From Peribacillus frigoritolerans (GTDB lineage: Bacteria > Bacillota > Bacilli > Bacillales > Bacillaceae), in contig NZ_SMZY01000004.1 in the NCBI RefSeq assembly GCF_004358755.1, positions 248,001-312,000 of the forward strand: a stretch of 64,000 nt of DNA, given 5' to 3'. Under the pieces are notes generated by a model, which was given only the letters and a program-made list of their open reading frames with translations, was not told the DNA's origin and made no database searches. Of this stretch, positions 7,695-16,292 are shown piece after piece (positions within the stretch are counted from its first letter, which is position 1; each line of letters starts with the position of its first letter). A program made the position numbers and the translations under genes.

Positions 7695-8072
7695 GATTTG
7701 AAATCTAGTGAAAATCCGCTTTGCTTACTTTTGACACTGCTTTGCAGAACTTTGCCCACTTAGGCGGAAAACGATTGCTTCCCTTTTTGATTTCGCAATA
7801 AGTACTATACTCGATACGCACACTGAGCTGGATTGAAAAATTATATTCTGTTAAATTGACGTAACATATTAAAACCTCTGTAAATTTTTCTAGGAAATAA
7901 ATCTCTCACATCTATAAAACTAATCTCCTAAATTCAACAGTCAGATCCTTGACATATCAAGAGTATTTATCACTCATATTCTCTTTACAAAGTTTATTCC
8001 CTTTAATACATATATTTTACAATCAGACGTTATGCTTAGTAGGTAAGCATACATACTTAGGAGGGAAAACAG
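7695..8072. promoter_or_regulatory. Upstream region of the secreted EEP-family gene
   Basis: A gap of about 380 bp. A candidate sigma-A promoter TTTACA (7984-7989), 17 bp, TACATA (8007-8012) reads into the gene at 8073. Between it and the ribosome-binding site is a perfect 8-bp inverted repeat, TATGCTTA at 8031-8038 and TAAGCATA at 8044-8051 with a 5-nt spacer, a candidate operator or leader hairpin. AGGAGGG lies just before the TTG start. No coding sequence is recognisable in the rest. Confidence 0.5.
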
Positions 8073-8984
8073 TTGAAAAAAGGATTAATACCTATTTTTT
8101 TCGCGGCAATGGTACTCGCCATGGTAAGCAGTTTGTTTTCAGGAATGCAAAATGTTTCAGCTGCAGAAAAATCCAAGCAATCATCCGAGGTAGACTTAAG
8201 GGTAATGACTTACAATTTAAGATATTTAAACAGCAATGATCCTTCCCCGCATACATGGACCGAGCGGGTTCCTGCCATCAAGAAGCTTATTCAAAAGGAA
8301 CAGCCAGATATCATTGGAACTCAAGAAGCTGTCTATCAGCAAATTCAAGATCTAAAAGACCAGCTGCCAACATACAATTGGATTGGCCTAGGTCGTGAAG
8401 GCGGAAGCAAAGGCGAATACTCAGCTATTTTCTACAACGAAAATAAGTATATGCCGCTTGAATATGATCACTACTGGCTATCGGATACCCCAGAAGTTAT
8501 TGGATCAAAGTCTTGGGGGAACCAAATTCCACGTATGGTCACATGGGCAAAGTTTCTTGATAAAAGGAGCAACCAGCAGTTCTATGTAGTAAATACGCAT
8601 TTTGATCATCAATCACCAGAAGCCAGAGAAAAAAGTGCCTCACTAATCTTAGAAAAAACAAAAGAATTCAATCCGGATTTACCCGTCATCTTAACAGGAG
8701 ATTTCAACACTAGTCCTACTAGTCTTCCGCATCAAACGCTTACACAAGACGGAGCGTTCAGTGATCTTTGGGATACAGCCCAAACTCGCGTGAACGAAGA
8801 TCTTGGAACATTCAACGGCTTTAACGATCCTACTGGACAAGGTCCTGAAAGACGTATTGATTGGATTCTTGCAAAAGGAAACATCTTAGCTAAAACAATT
8901 GAAATTATTAACTACCAAAAGAATGGACAATTCCCAAGCGATCATTATCCTGTTATAACGGATTTAACTATGAACTATAAATAA
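8073..8984 (+). CDS. Secreted endonuclease/exonuclease/phosphatase-family protein
   Basis: A 303-residue protein starting with TTG (AGGAGGG seven or so bases upstream) and a signal peptide (MKKGLIPIFFAAMVLAMVSSLF, cleavage probably after VSAA near residue 30). The mature part is one EEP domain: LRVMTYNLRYLN, GTQEAVYQQIQDL (metal-binding Glu), VVNTHFDHQ (His), LTGDFNTSPT (Asp/Asn) and the terminal SDHYPVITDL (Asp-His). These residues form the Mg-dependent phosphodiesterase site shared by DNase I-like nucleases, sphingomyelinases and phosphatases. Bacillus homologues of this length are annotated only as EEP-family proteins, so the extracellular substrate is uncertain. It is monocistronic with a strong terminator. 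Confidence 0.87.
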   Translation: MKKGLIPIFFAAMVLAMVSSLFSGMQNVSAAEKSKQSSEVDLRVMTYNLRYLNSNDPSPHTWTERVPAIKKLIQKEQPDIIGTQEAVYQQIQDLKDQLPTYNWIGLGREGGSKGEYSAIFYNENKYMPLEYDHYWLSDTPEVIGSKSWGNQIPRMVTWAKFLDKRSNQQFYVVNTHFDHQSPEAREKSASLILEKTKEFNPDLPVILTGDFNTSPTSLPHQTLTQDGAFSDLWDTAQTRVNEDLGTFNGFNDPTGQGPERRIDWILAKGNILAKTIEIINYQKNGQFPSDHYPVITDLTMNYK

Positions 8985-9000
8985 ACAAAAAGACTAAAAG

Positions 9001-9032
9001 AAAAACGATCAGGGCTGATCGTTTTTCTTGTT
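9001..9032 (+). terminator. Bidirectional terminator between convergent genes
   Basis: A 12-bp perfect stem (AAAAACGATCAG and its complement, 9001-9012 with 9015-9026) with a GG turn, with A and T tracts built into the stem. It separates the EEP-family gene from the convergent metallopeptidase gene. Confidence 0.85.
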
Positions 9033-9107
9033 TATTATCAATTTCTAAGTAACTCATCTAAACATATTATGCATACTTCCAATTCTTTTTCTCTCTGGCT
9101 ATTTATA

Positions 9108-9821
9108 CTAAACCGTCATCTTCCAACTCGACACAGCCAGCCAATGCTCCTGCTCCTTATACCCCGGCATAATCTTCCCAACCAAACGCCAGAAAGACCG
9201 GTCGTGATTCAGATGGACCATGTGGCACATTTCGTGGACGACGACATAATCGATTACCTTCTGCGGCGCCATGGCCAGCTTCCAGTTAAAGGTCAGCTGT
9301 TGCTTGGCATCACAGGTGCCCCAGTTCTTTTTGCTGTCCACAATACGAACCGAACGAGGCTTCATTTTAAAGTTGCTTTGGTAGGACTTGATGCTCTTTT
9401 CGACAATCGTTTTACATTGCTGATAATAGAATCGTTTCAGAGCCTGTTTGATTTTTTCATCCTCAAGCTGCTTTACATAGATCTGCAGCTTTTCTCCTTT
9501 AAACACGGCATGATCCTGCTCGATGGTTTCATCATGAACAACCTGGATCGGATAGTCCCTTCCCAAATAAAGAAACCTCTCTCCATGTTCATAAACCTTC
9601 TCTTTCGGCCCAAGCAGCCGTTCCTTCATTTCCTTGGCTTTTGCCTGTATGAGATCCCAGTTTTCCTCTATAGCCTGAAGCACACGTTCATCGGATGTTC
9701 CTTTCGGAGCCAGGACCTCTACATTCCCATATTGGTCCATCCGAAGGCCAATGGACTTTCGGTTTTTGTACGCAACCTCATACTGGATGGTTTCGCCTGA
9801 GTATGTATGAATCATACTCAC
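9108..9821 (-). CDS. YgjP-like (DUF45) zinc metallopeptidase
   Basis: A 237-residue cytoplasmic protein of the M48-related YgjP/DUF45 family. The zinc motif HEMCHMVHLNHD (HExxH at about residue 196, third ligand His downstream) and the family phrases SKKNWGTCDAKQQLTFNWKLAMAP and IDYVVVHE are present. Substrates are not established; some relatives accompany restriction systems, which is not seen here. The start is either GTG at 9821, five bases after GAGGAG, or ATG two codons later; the GTG abuts the stop codon of the upstream DUF1456 gene. The tight spacing suggests a two-gene operon. Confidence 0.85.
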   Translation of the reverse strand: MSMIHTYSGETIQYEVAYKNRKSIGLRMDQYGNVEVLAPKGTSDERVLQAIEENWDLIQAKAKEMKERLLGPKEKVYEHGERFLYLGRDYPIQVVHDETIEQDHAVFKGEKLQIYVKQLEDEKIKQALKRFYYQQCKTIVEKSIKSYQSNFKMKPRSVRIVDSKKNWGTCDAKQQLTFNWKLAMAPQKVIDYVVVHEMCHMVHLNHDRSFWRLVGKIMPGYKEQEHWLAVSSWKMTV

Positions 9822-10334
9822 TTAAGCTCCTCTGTATTTTACAGCCAATCCCTTTAAGAAGTTTCTCGCGAATTTATCTCCGCACTCTTTGTAATTCTTA
9901 TGGCCTTCTTTACGCAATAAAGCGCCTAATTCCCCTTTTGTCACATGAATGCCAGCTTTGTCGAACACATCAAGCATGTCCTCACTTGTCATCGCCAGGG
10001 CAATTTTCACTTTTTTCAAAAGAAGATTGTTTACATTGGCACTTCGCCCCAAAGTCAGTTCCGGTGTTTCAGGCTGACCCGGCTTTGGTTCCTGTTTGTC
10101 TCTTTTAAATGTAACGAAGCCATTTAAAAAGGATTCGAACATCACATTATCGCATTTAATGTTCTCTTCATCCTCATCAATCTCATCATCGTAGTTGTCT
10201 TTTGATTTTGTAAGGATCTTGGGCAAATCCTGCCTGTCCACTTCAATCCCGCCAAGCTTAAAAATCTCAACCATTTCTGTATTTTTCAGATCAAGTGCAT
10301 ATCTTAATCGAATTAAAATATCGTTATTATCCAT
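9822..10334 (-). CDS. DUF1456 (YehS-family) protein
   Basis: A 170-residue protein made of two similar DUF1456 halves. The first begins NNDILIRLRYALDLKNTEMVEIFKLGGIEV and the second NNLLLKKVKIALAMTSEDMLDVFDKAGIHVTK; each ends in a FLNGF/FLKGL segment. An acidic low-complexity linker (DEIDEDEEN) separates them. The family is widespread in bacteria and without an assigned function; the repeated helical units suggest a nucleic-acid or protein-binding adaptor, but that is inference. It is the first gene of a two-gene unit with the YgjP-like peptidase; AGGAGG lies just before the ATG. Confidence 0.85.
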   Translation of the reverse strand: MDNNDILIRLRYALDLKNTEMVEIFKLGGIEVDRQDLPKILTKSKDNYDDEIDEDEENIKCDNVMFESFLNGFVTFKRDKQEPKPGQPETPELTLGRSANVNNLLLKKVKIALAMTSEDMLDVFDKAGIHVTKGELGALLRKEGHKNYKECGDKFARNFLKGLAVKYRGA

Positions 10335-10468
10335 CTTAAAACCTCCTATTAGCGTGCAGTTCCATCAAAACCTGTCACTACATTTTAAACCACTCTTATA
10401 GTGAATGGCTACTTCACTTTCTACTTTCACTTCACTGCTTCTTTTTTTACCAAGAAATAGGATATACT

Positions 10469-10489
10469 TAGCAAAGGATAGGATTGCTA
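10469..10489 (+). promoter_or_regulatory. Candidate LysR-type binding site
   Basis: An inverted repeat TAGCAA-N9-TTGCTA, with the T-N11-A geometry of LysR-type regulator boxes, centred about 80 bp upstream of the LysR gene start. Autoregulation is the simplest reading. No binding data. Confidence 0.45.
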
Positions 10490-10560
10490 GCTATATAGAA
10501 TATCTGTTATTTCCAATCAAAGTGTAAACATAACCTAAAACCACAAGCAGGTGTACGATT

Positions 10561-11457
10561 TTGGATATCAAACATTTACAATATTTTATAGAGGTGTCGA
10601 ATTTTAATAGTTTTTCCCGTGCGGCGGAACATTTATTTATCACCCAGCCAACTATTAGTAAAATGATTAAAAATCTTGAGACGGAGCTCGGAGTTGAACT
10701 TTTTGACCGCTCCCGGAAGAAATTAGCCTTGACCGATGCAGGACAGATCATTTTGGAGCAGGCAAAATTAATTGACAAAGCTTTTAATAATTTAGAAACG
10801 GAATTGGACAACCTGACTGGGCTAAAAAAAGGGCATATTCGTATTGGATTGCCGCCAATATTTTATGCGCATTTTTTCTTGAAAATTATCAGCAGCTTTC
10901 ACGAAAAATATCCCGGGATTACCTTTCAATTAGTAGAAGACGGTTCAAAAAAAATAGAAGAAGATGTGACCAACAATCTTCTTGATGTTGGGATCATTGT
11001 TCTTCCGACTAAGAACGACATCTTCGACCATTTCTCTTTTATGGAAGAAGACCTTAAGCTCATCCTTCACCCTTCACACCGATTAGCAGAAAAAAAGGAA
11101 GTCCAATTAGCGGAATTGGCTAATGAATCTTTTATTTTGTTTAATAAGGACTTTGTCTTAAACGATCGAATTATTCTTTCTTGTAACAGTGTAGGCTTTA
11201 ATCCGCATATTATCTCTGAAAGTTCACAGCAGTCTTTCATTGAGGAAATGGTTGCTTCCAAACTTGGAATTTCTCTCTTGCCTGAGAGTATCTGCGATAA
11301 TCTAAATACAAATGTAAAGTCGGTTAAAGTAGTAAACCCGTCAATCAGCTGGAACTTAGCGATTATCTGGGGCAAAAATCAATACTTTTCTTACGCTGCA
11401 AAAGAATGGCTGCAGTTCACGAAAGAGCAGCTCACAAAGGGATTTAGAGATGATTAA
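10561..11457 (+). CDS. LysR-family transcriptional regulator (CidR/YwbI-like)
   Basis: A 298-residue LysR-type regulator. The N-terminal winged helix-turn-helix reads MDIKHLQYFIEVSNFNSFSRAAEHLFITQPTISK in two stretches, with recognition helix QPTISKMIKNLE. A coiled linker (EQAKLIDKAFNNLETELDNL) leads to a type-2 periplasmic-binding-like effector domain (HIRIGLPPIFYAHFF to the end). It begins with TTG, preceded by AGGTG at a nine-base spacing. The CidR branch senses acetate and controls holin-like genes in Bacillus and Staphylococcus, but no cidAB/ywbHG genes are adjacent here, so the target is unknown. The next gene on the strand is a separate transcription unit. Confidence 0.85.
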   Translation: MDIKHLQYFIEVSNFNSFSRAAEHLFITQPTISKMIKNLETELGVELFDRSRKKLALTDAGQIILEQAKLIDKAFNNLETELDNLTGLKKGHIRIGLPPIFYAHFFLKIISSFHEKYPGITFQLVEDGSKKIEEDVTNNLLDVGIIVLPTKNDIFDHFSFMEEDLKLILHPSHRLAEKKEVQLAELANESFILFNKDFVLNDRIILSCNSVGFNPHIISESSQQSFIEEMVASKLGISLLPESICDNLNTNVKSVKVVNPSISWNLAIIWGKNQYFSYAAKEWLQFTKEQLTKGFRDD

Positions 11458-11480
11458 TTTTCTATGATCCATATTCTAGG

Positions 11481-11516
11481 AAGACGGTTCATTTTTAAAT
11501 GAACCGTCTTTTTTTC
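11481..11516 (+). terminator. Terminator of the LysR-family gene
   Basis: A 14-bp perfect stem (AAGACGGTTCATTT at 11481-11494 with 11497-11510), TT turn, then TTTTTTTC. A strong intrinsic terminator 24 bp after the stop. Confidence 0.9.
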
Positions 11517-11706
11517 TATAATCTCCTATTTATAAACGGAATCATTGAAAGCATTTACATAGATAAAAGCTATGCTTCGGATAAAATATAACCATTTTAC
11601 TTACAATCGAGCGCGGCGTACACTTGTTTTAGGTAAAAAAAAAACCTTTAATCACGTGGATATAGTATTTACTAACTAGCATCCATTCATGAAAGGAAGC
11701 ATTTTA

Positions 11707-12225
11707 ATGGAAGCAAAAAAAGCAAAAGAAAGCCGCATTATTAATACAGCTCAAGTATTATCATGCGATTTAAATAACTATAATACACTGTTTGGCGGAG
11801 TTTTGATGAAAAAGCTCGATGACGCCGCAACTTTATCAGCCCGCAGACATTCTCGAGTGAAAGAATGCGTAACGGCATCTACTGACCATATCGATTTCTT
11901 ATGCCCTATTCATCAAACAGATTCCGTCTGTGTCGAATCGTTTGTAACCTACACAGGGAAAAGCTCAATGGAGATCTTTTGTAAGGTGATTGCCGAAGAT
12001 ATGATGAATGGCGAGCGCCGAATTGCTGCTACAGCATTTCTGACTTTTGTAGCCTTAGATGAAAATAAACGGCCTGTAGAAGTTCCGAGTATCATTCCTG
12101 AAACAGAAGAAGAAGCATTTCTTTACGAAACAGGGAAAGAAAGAGCAGAAATGCGCAAATTAAGAAGACAGAAAAGTAAAGAATTAGCTGCGTATATTTC
12201 ATTGGATAAACCTTGGGATAATTAA
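11707..12225 (+). CDS. Acyl-CoA thioesterase (YkhA-like hotdog protein)
   Basis: A 172-residue hotdog-fold thioesterase. The NYNTLFGGVLMKKLDDAATLSARRHS segment (11 residues plus helix) matches the acyl-CoA hydrolase family, with N/G at the CoA-binding turn and the catalytic Asp in LDDAA; VTASTDHIDFLCPI is the second conserved strand. It cleaves medium- or long-chain acyl-CoA to free acid and CoA in the cytoplasm and typically works as a hexamer. The ATG at 11707 is chosen because AAAGGAAG is eight bases before it; an ATG six codons upstream would put this site inside the gene. An 11-bp gap to the next gene suggests an operon. Confidence 0.88.
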   Translation: MEAKKAKESRIINTAQVLSCDLNNYNTLFGGVLMKKLDDAATLSARRHSRVKECVTASTDHIDFLCPIHQTDSVCVESFVTYTGKSSMEIFCKVIAEDMMNGERRIAATAFLTFVALDENKRPVEVPSIIPETEEEAFLYETGKERAEMRKLRRQKSKELAAYISLDKPWDN

Positions 12226-12236
12226 GAGGAGGAAGT

Positions 12237-12611
12237 ATGATGATCACTTTATCTAGTATTGATGAATTGAAAGATACTAAAGAAGCCCTTGAGAAGTTAA
12301 AAAAAGACTATCCAGACCTTTTTGAAAAATTGTTGGATATGGTTTTTCTTACTCGTGCCTTTCAATTTAAATACCATTACCTGGGATGTTTAATTATGAA
12401 TGAAGATCCTGGTGCATATACCCCGAAATTTGCATATGGATCGGTTTTAGAATTGTATAAAAAAGAATTGCAAAAATTAAAAAATGACCTTGATTTCCCA
12501 GTACTGAAACAAACTTTTTCTGAATACAGAAATACAGGTTACTCAAAAATCAGTCAATTAATACTTGGCATGACACCTGAATCATTGGTAGGCGCTTCTA
12601 TTATTAAGTAA
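12237..12611 (+). CDS. Unrecognised 124-residue protein
   Basis: I do not recognise this protein. It begins ATG ATG after an excellent AGAGGAGGAAGT ribosome-binding site, 11 bp after the thioesterase stop, so it is real and co-transcribed. It is predicted helical, charged at the N-terminus (IDELKDTKEALEKLKKDYPDLFEKLLDMV), with an aromatic middle (FQFKYHYLGCLIMNEDPG) and a leucine-rich C-terminal half. It has no membrane segment, signal peptide or Cys/His metal motif. A strong bidirectional terminator follows. Confidence 0.75.
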   Translation: MMITLSSIDELKDTKEALEKLKKDYPDLFEKLLDMVFLTRAFQFKYHYLGCLIMNEDPGAYTPKFAYGSVLELYKKELQKLKNDLDFPVLKQTFSEYRNTGYSKISQLILGMTPESLVGASIIK

Positions 12612-12653
12612 TATGACTAAAAATGTTAAAAAGCAGGAATCATAATTCAGACG

Positions 12654-12697
12654 AAAAAAAGGGTACGAAATTGCACAGCAATTTGTACCCTTTTTTT
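12654..12697 (+). terminator. Bidirectional terminator
   Basis: Two A/T-flanked arms (GGGTAC and AAATTGC against GCAATTT and GTACCC, one bulged G, ACA loop) with seven A before and seven T after. It can stop both the thioesterase operon and read-through from the convergent cwlJ gene. Confidence 0.9.
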
Positions 12698-12857
12698 GTT
12701 GAAAACGAGCTTTAATGTGCACATTGTAAGGTGTTTTGCAGATGTGAAATAACTTCATGTATACTACCCTTAATGCATATTAAACTAACGTACTGAGCAC
12801 CTGAAAATTTTGTTTTTTGGCATCGCAGGTAATTTTACAGGAAAAATCAGAATAAAC

Positions 12858-13298
12858 TTATCCAGAATAAACATTATCACATGTCCCTGCTTTAGGCTCA
12901 TAAAAGCAATGTTTTTTAAATTGACCCGAAAAAGGCTGATCATACCATGTTGGAGGACATGGAGCATATGGATTAAAATACCATAGAGCAAATTTTGCCG
13001 GATGCTCTCTCCAAAAATCCAAATTCTTTTTTGCTAATCTTTTTTCAACCGATCTCGCTCTATTATAAAATACATTTCCTTTTTGAACTGCTTCAAAAGA
13101 GTAATTCCCTCCCTGCACTTGATAAATGACTTGTGGAATGGTTCTCAAGTTTTTAAAGTCTATACAATTTCCTCTAAGGCGATTCACAATGACATTTCCA
13201 ACATATAACATCCCTTGTTGTCCTTCACCTTCGGCTTCCGCTCTCATCATCCTGGCCATTAAGGCAACGTCTGAATCTGTGTATTGTACTCTTGGCAT
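12858..13298 (-). CDS. cwlJ: Spore cortex-lytic hydrolase CwlJ
   Basis: A 146-residue SleB/CwlJ-type hydrolase without signal peptide or peptidoglycan-binding domain, which distinguishes CwlJ from SleB. Conserved segments are DVALMARMMRAEAEGEGQQGMLYVGNVIVNRL (catalytic Glu in AEAEGE), the FEAVQKGNVFYNRA stretch, ALWYFNP and a C-terminal HCFYEPKAGTCDNVY. In Bacillus spores CwlJ sits in the coat, needs GerQ for placement, is triggered by Ca-dipicolinate and degrades cortex peptidoglycan at germination. The start MPRVQY follows GGGGTG at five bases; an in-frame upstream start lacks a ribosome-binding site. No gerQ is adjacent here. Mother-cell (sigma-E) expression is expected from the family. 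Confidence 0.87.
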   Translation of the reverse strand: MPRVQYTDSDVALMARMMRAEAEGEGQQGMLYVGNVIVNRLRGNCIDFKNLRTIPQVIYQVQGGNYSFEAVQKGNVFYNRARSVEKRLAKKNLDFWREHPAKFALWYFNPYAPCPPTWYDQPFSGQFKKHCFYEPKAGTCDNVYSG

Positions 13299-13434
13299 TT
13301 TTTCACCCCAAAAATATAGTATGAACAATAGCTCATATTGATGTCATTGTTAATAAAATAATGAAAGATGAGCCTGAATCCAGACGTACATTCATCCTGA
13401 TTAAAAAATTGATCTGTGTACTTCATTCTTTTTC

Positions 13435-15333
13435 TTACTCAAGGCCGACCCATTCCTCCAGCGCCTCATCGAGCTGCTTGCTCATTATCACTTTCAGCTC
13501 GTACATGCTGCTAAGTTCTTCATACTCAAGTTCATCTGTCATAGCTGCCTCGAGCGCGCCCAGCTCCTTTTCAAGACGTTCGATCTTGGCCAGCGCCTTA
13601 GCCTTTAAGTTCTCATCAGTTACAGTTTCCACTCTCTGTCTCTTGCTTTTCACCATTTGCGGTTCAGCGATCTGCTTTGCTTTCTCCCGCTTATACTCAT
13701 CATAATTTCCAAGGTAGCTTTTAAATGCACAGTCCTCCAGCGCAACGATTCGCTGGCTGATCTTATTAATAAAATACCGGTCATGCGAGATAAAGAAAAT
13801 CGTCCCTGCGAACTCTTCCAGCGCTTCTTCAAGGGTCTCAATCGAATCAATATCCAGGTGATTCGTCGGCTCATCCAGGATCAATAAATTAACATCCTGG
13901 AAAAGCAGCATCCCAAGCTTGAGCCTGATTCGCTCTCCCCCTGACAAGTGCTTTACCTTCTTGAAGACCGTATTTTTGTAAAACATGAATTTGGCCAGAT
14001 ACTCCCGCGCCTTGCCCTCCGGAATTGAGATATCCTCCCTGAAGCATTCCAGCACCGTCTGATCTTCGTTTTTAAATGTAATTTTCTGCGGCAAATAGGC
14101 GGCCATGACGTTGGCACCTGCTTCAACCGTACCGGCATCCGGCTGCTCTTCTCCCAACAGCATTTTTAAAAAGGTTGTTTTCCCGCTGCCGTTCCCGCCG
14201 ATAAGACCCACTCGCTCCCCGTAGCGAATCATCAACTCAGCGTCCTTAAACAGTACTTTATCCGCATAACTTTTCGAGAGACCGGCCGCTTTGATCGTTT
14301 CATTTCCGGAACGTTCGGCCTGCTTGAAGTTCAGCCTCATATTCCGCCTTTCAAAGACCGGTTTATCAATCCGTTCCATCTTCGCAAGCTTTTTCTGAAT
14401 GCTCGCAGCCCGTTTGAAGAACTTGTTGTTGTCAGCCCGAATCGCCCAGTCTCTGAGATCCTTTACGGTACTTTCCATGGAATTAATTTTCTTTTGCTGC
14501 TCCCGAAAATGCTCAAATTGAATCCGCATGTTTTCTTTTTTTTGACTCACAAACGAGGAATAGTTCCCCTTATACGTGATGGATTCCATGTCCTCAATCT
14601 CCACGATTTTTGTCACAACATGGTCCAGAAAATAACGGTCATGGGAGACGATGATGACAATCCCTTTGTAGCCCTTCAAATAGCCTTCAAGCCATTCAAG
14701 CGAATCCATATCCAAATGGTTCGTCGGTTCATCCAGCAGCAAAATGTCCGGATCATGCACCAGCAGCTTCCCAAGCATGACCGTCGTTTTCTCCCCGCCG
14801 CTAAGCAAATCAAAGTCCTGATTCAAAAAAGCATCGTTGAATTTCAGCCCCGTGCACACCTTCCCAAGCTTCTCCTGAATCTCATAGCCGCCCTCCCCTT
14901 CATACATTTGGACAAGCTCGCTGTATTTCATCAGGGCCTTCTCAAGGGCAGTATCCGTTAGTGTCTGCATCTGCTCCTCTAAGTCGCGCATCTGTTTCTC
15001 AATCGCATGAACATCCTCAAACGCCATGTTCAGCACATCAATCACCTTCAGCCCCTCAGGAAACGACGGCATCTGTTCAAGATACGCCATCGTCGCTCCA
15101 CTCGGCCGGTGGATAAGCCCCTCATCATACCCGGGACTCGACGTCTGCGGATACCCCGGATAATAATGCATCTTCTCAAGTCCCGCAATCAGCTTCAGAA
15201 CCGTACTTTTGCCGCTTCCGTTGGCTCCGACAATCCCAACTTTATCTCCAGCATACACCTCAAAGCTGATATCCCTCAGCACAAGCGTAGCCTCCATATA
15301 TTTCTTAACACCCTGTAACGTCAACTCAAACAC
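13435..15333 (-). CDS. ABC-F family ribosome-protection/translation protein
   Basis: A 632-residue cytoplasmic protein with two ABC domains and no membrane segment. Domain 1 has [19 protein letters not shown] and [12 protein letters not shown]; domain 2 has [18 protein letters not shown] and [12 protein letters not shown]. The linker between them (about residues 250-330, [23 protein letters not shown]) is the ribosome-contacting P-site tRNA interaction motif region, and a charged coiled C-terminal extension follows. ABC-F proteins bind the ribosomal E site and either rescue stalled ribosomes or displace antibiotics. I start at GTG (15333) because AAGGGG lies five bases upstream; an ATG six codons earlier overlaps that site. 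The long leader with a small peptide and a terminator suggests attenuation control of the antibiotic-resistance type. Confidence 0.87.
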   Translation of the reverse strand: MFELTLQGVKKYMEATLVLRDISFEVYAGDKVGIVGANGSGKSTVLKLIAGLEKMHYYPGYPQTSSPGYDEGLIHRPSGATMAYLEQMPSFPEGLKVIDVLNMAFEDVHAIEKQMRDLEEQMQTLTDTALEKALMKYSELVQMYEGEGGYEIQEKLGKVCTGLKFNDAFLNQDFDLLSGGEKTTVMLGKLLVHDPDILLLDEPTNHLDMDSLEWLEGYLKGYKGIVIIVSHDRYFLDHVVTKIVEIEDMESITYKGNYSSFVSQKKENMRIQFEHFREQQKKINSMESTVKDLRDWAIRADNNKFFKRAASIQKKLAKMERIDKPVFERRNMRLNFKQAERSGNETIKAAGLSKSYADKVLFKDAELMIRYGERVGLIGGNGSGKTTFLKMLLGEEQPDAGTVEAGANVMAAYLPQKITFKNEDQTVLECFREDISIPEGKAREYLAKFMFYKNTVFKKVKHLSGGERIRLKLGMLLFQDVNLLILDEPTNHLDIDSIETLEEALEEFAGTIFFISHDRYFINKISQRIVALEDCAFKSYLGNYDEYKREKAKQIAEPQMVKSKRQRVETVTDENLKAKALAKIERLEKELGALEAAMTDELEYEELSSMYELKVIMSKQLDEALEEWVGLE

Positions 15334-15417
15334 AAAATCCCCTTCTTTCATGATTATGTGAGTTACGCCGTCTATGGACAGGGCAAAGAAGACAGCTACT
15401 ATTCATTTTTTATATGC

Positions 15418-15453
15418 AAAAAGGCCGCAAGAAGATGTCTCTTCTTACAGCCT
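15418..15453 (-). terminator. Attenuator-like terminator in the ABC-F leader
   Basis: On the minus strand a stem AAGAAGA/TCTTCTT, extended by AGGC/GCCT with two mismatches, is followed by TTTTT. It lies about 85 bp upstream of the ABC-F start codon, and no gene lies upstream on that strand for over 4 kb, so it is best explained as a regulated terminator within the ABC-F leader. Confidence 0.6.
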
Positions 15454-15700
15454 AAAATCGTCCGTGATTATGATTCAGGTAAACTCAAATAAGCAGGCGT
15501 CTGCAAAAAAAATTACAAAACATGCCTGTATCAGCGTTGCTGTTTAAACAAACAGCCAACCCGCATCATCTCAATTTTAGAAAAGTAAGCGATCCTCTAC
15601 ATTGCCAACATTCCATAAAGAGCATAACCAAATAAACCTGTTAATCAGGCAAATTTTTATACTCGTTATAAAATTCGTATGAATTTTATCTGGACATGAA

Positions 15701-15721
15701 TTAGCAATAAGATGGCATCAT
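15701..15721 (-). CDS. Candidate leader peptide MMPSYC
   Basis: A six-codon reading frame (MMPSYC, stop TAA) follows a near-perfect AAGGAGG ribosome-binding site (GGAGG at 15733-15737, 11 bases before the ATG). It starts about 388 bases upstream of the ABC-F gene and precedes the attenuator-like terminator. Short leader peptides of this size control several erm and ABC-F genes by ribosome stalling. The spacing is slightly long and the role is inferred. Confidence 0.45.
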   Translation of the reverse strand: MMPSYC

Positions 15722-15752
15722 ATGGTTACTTTCCTCCTTTGAGATTTGTTTT

Positions 15753-15781
15753 ATTGTCTCATTTTTAGATAAATATGTAAA
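15753..15781 (-). promoter_or_regulatory. Candidate promoter of the ABC-F leader
   Basis: On the minus strand TTTACA, a 17-bp spacer and GACAAT. Transcription would start shortly before the ribosome-binding site of the candidate leader peptide and give an untranslated leader of about 410 nt. Confidence 0.45.
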
Positions 15782-16292
15782 TATTTTTCAGCAAATGATT
15801 TTAAAACATTAAAAAAATTCATAAAAGGCTATTAATGCTAATTTTAGAACTGCTATACACTCCACATGGACTGATTAAGAATTATCTGTATATATGATCT
15901 TCTGATAATCCAACCAATTATCCTTTTGTGGTTTGCCTTTTTTTGTTCATTTGCAAAATAGTTTCTGCTTTCTATCCCGCTCAAACCTGCTTTCTTTCGT
16001 TCGCTGGTAAAATAAACTCTTTCCTTTTCCCACGCTTTTCTTCATTTTCGAAAAAAACCTTTTCCACTTGAATAAACCACTTCTTGCCCGCTAAAATAAT
16101 TTTTAATTTAAATCCCCAATTTCCTCTGTTTCATCATTGGCAGAGGAATCTTTTATGTGGTACTATAAACGCGAATATTTGTTCTGTGTTTGGCAATAAT
16201 AAATGAATATGGACGGAAAGCAGGCTGATACTTTCCCAACGTTGATGCAGCAATCTGTTAGGTATGCATTTTGAAAAGAAAGGAGAAAGACG
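15782..16292. other. Gene-free divergent spacer
   Basis: About 510 bp between the ABC-F leader promoter and the divergent multidrug transporter. It is AT-rich, with a pyrimidine-rich plus strand from 15950 to 16130. No open frame has a plausible ribosome-binding site. The last 15 bases hold AAAGGAGAAAGACG, the ribosome-binding site of the transporter. I see no other structure I can support. Confidence 0.5.

Noticed and set aside
13316-13323. CATACTAT upstream of cwlJ as a sigma-E -10
   Set aside because: The -35 spacing does not fit and the implied transcript would begin almost at the ribosome-binding site, so I do not list it as a promoter.
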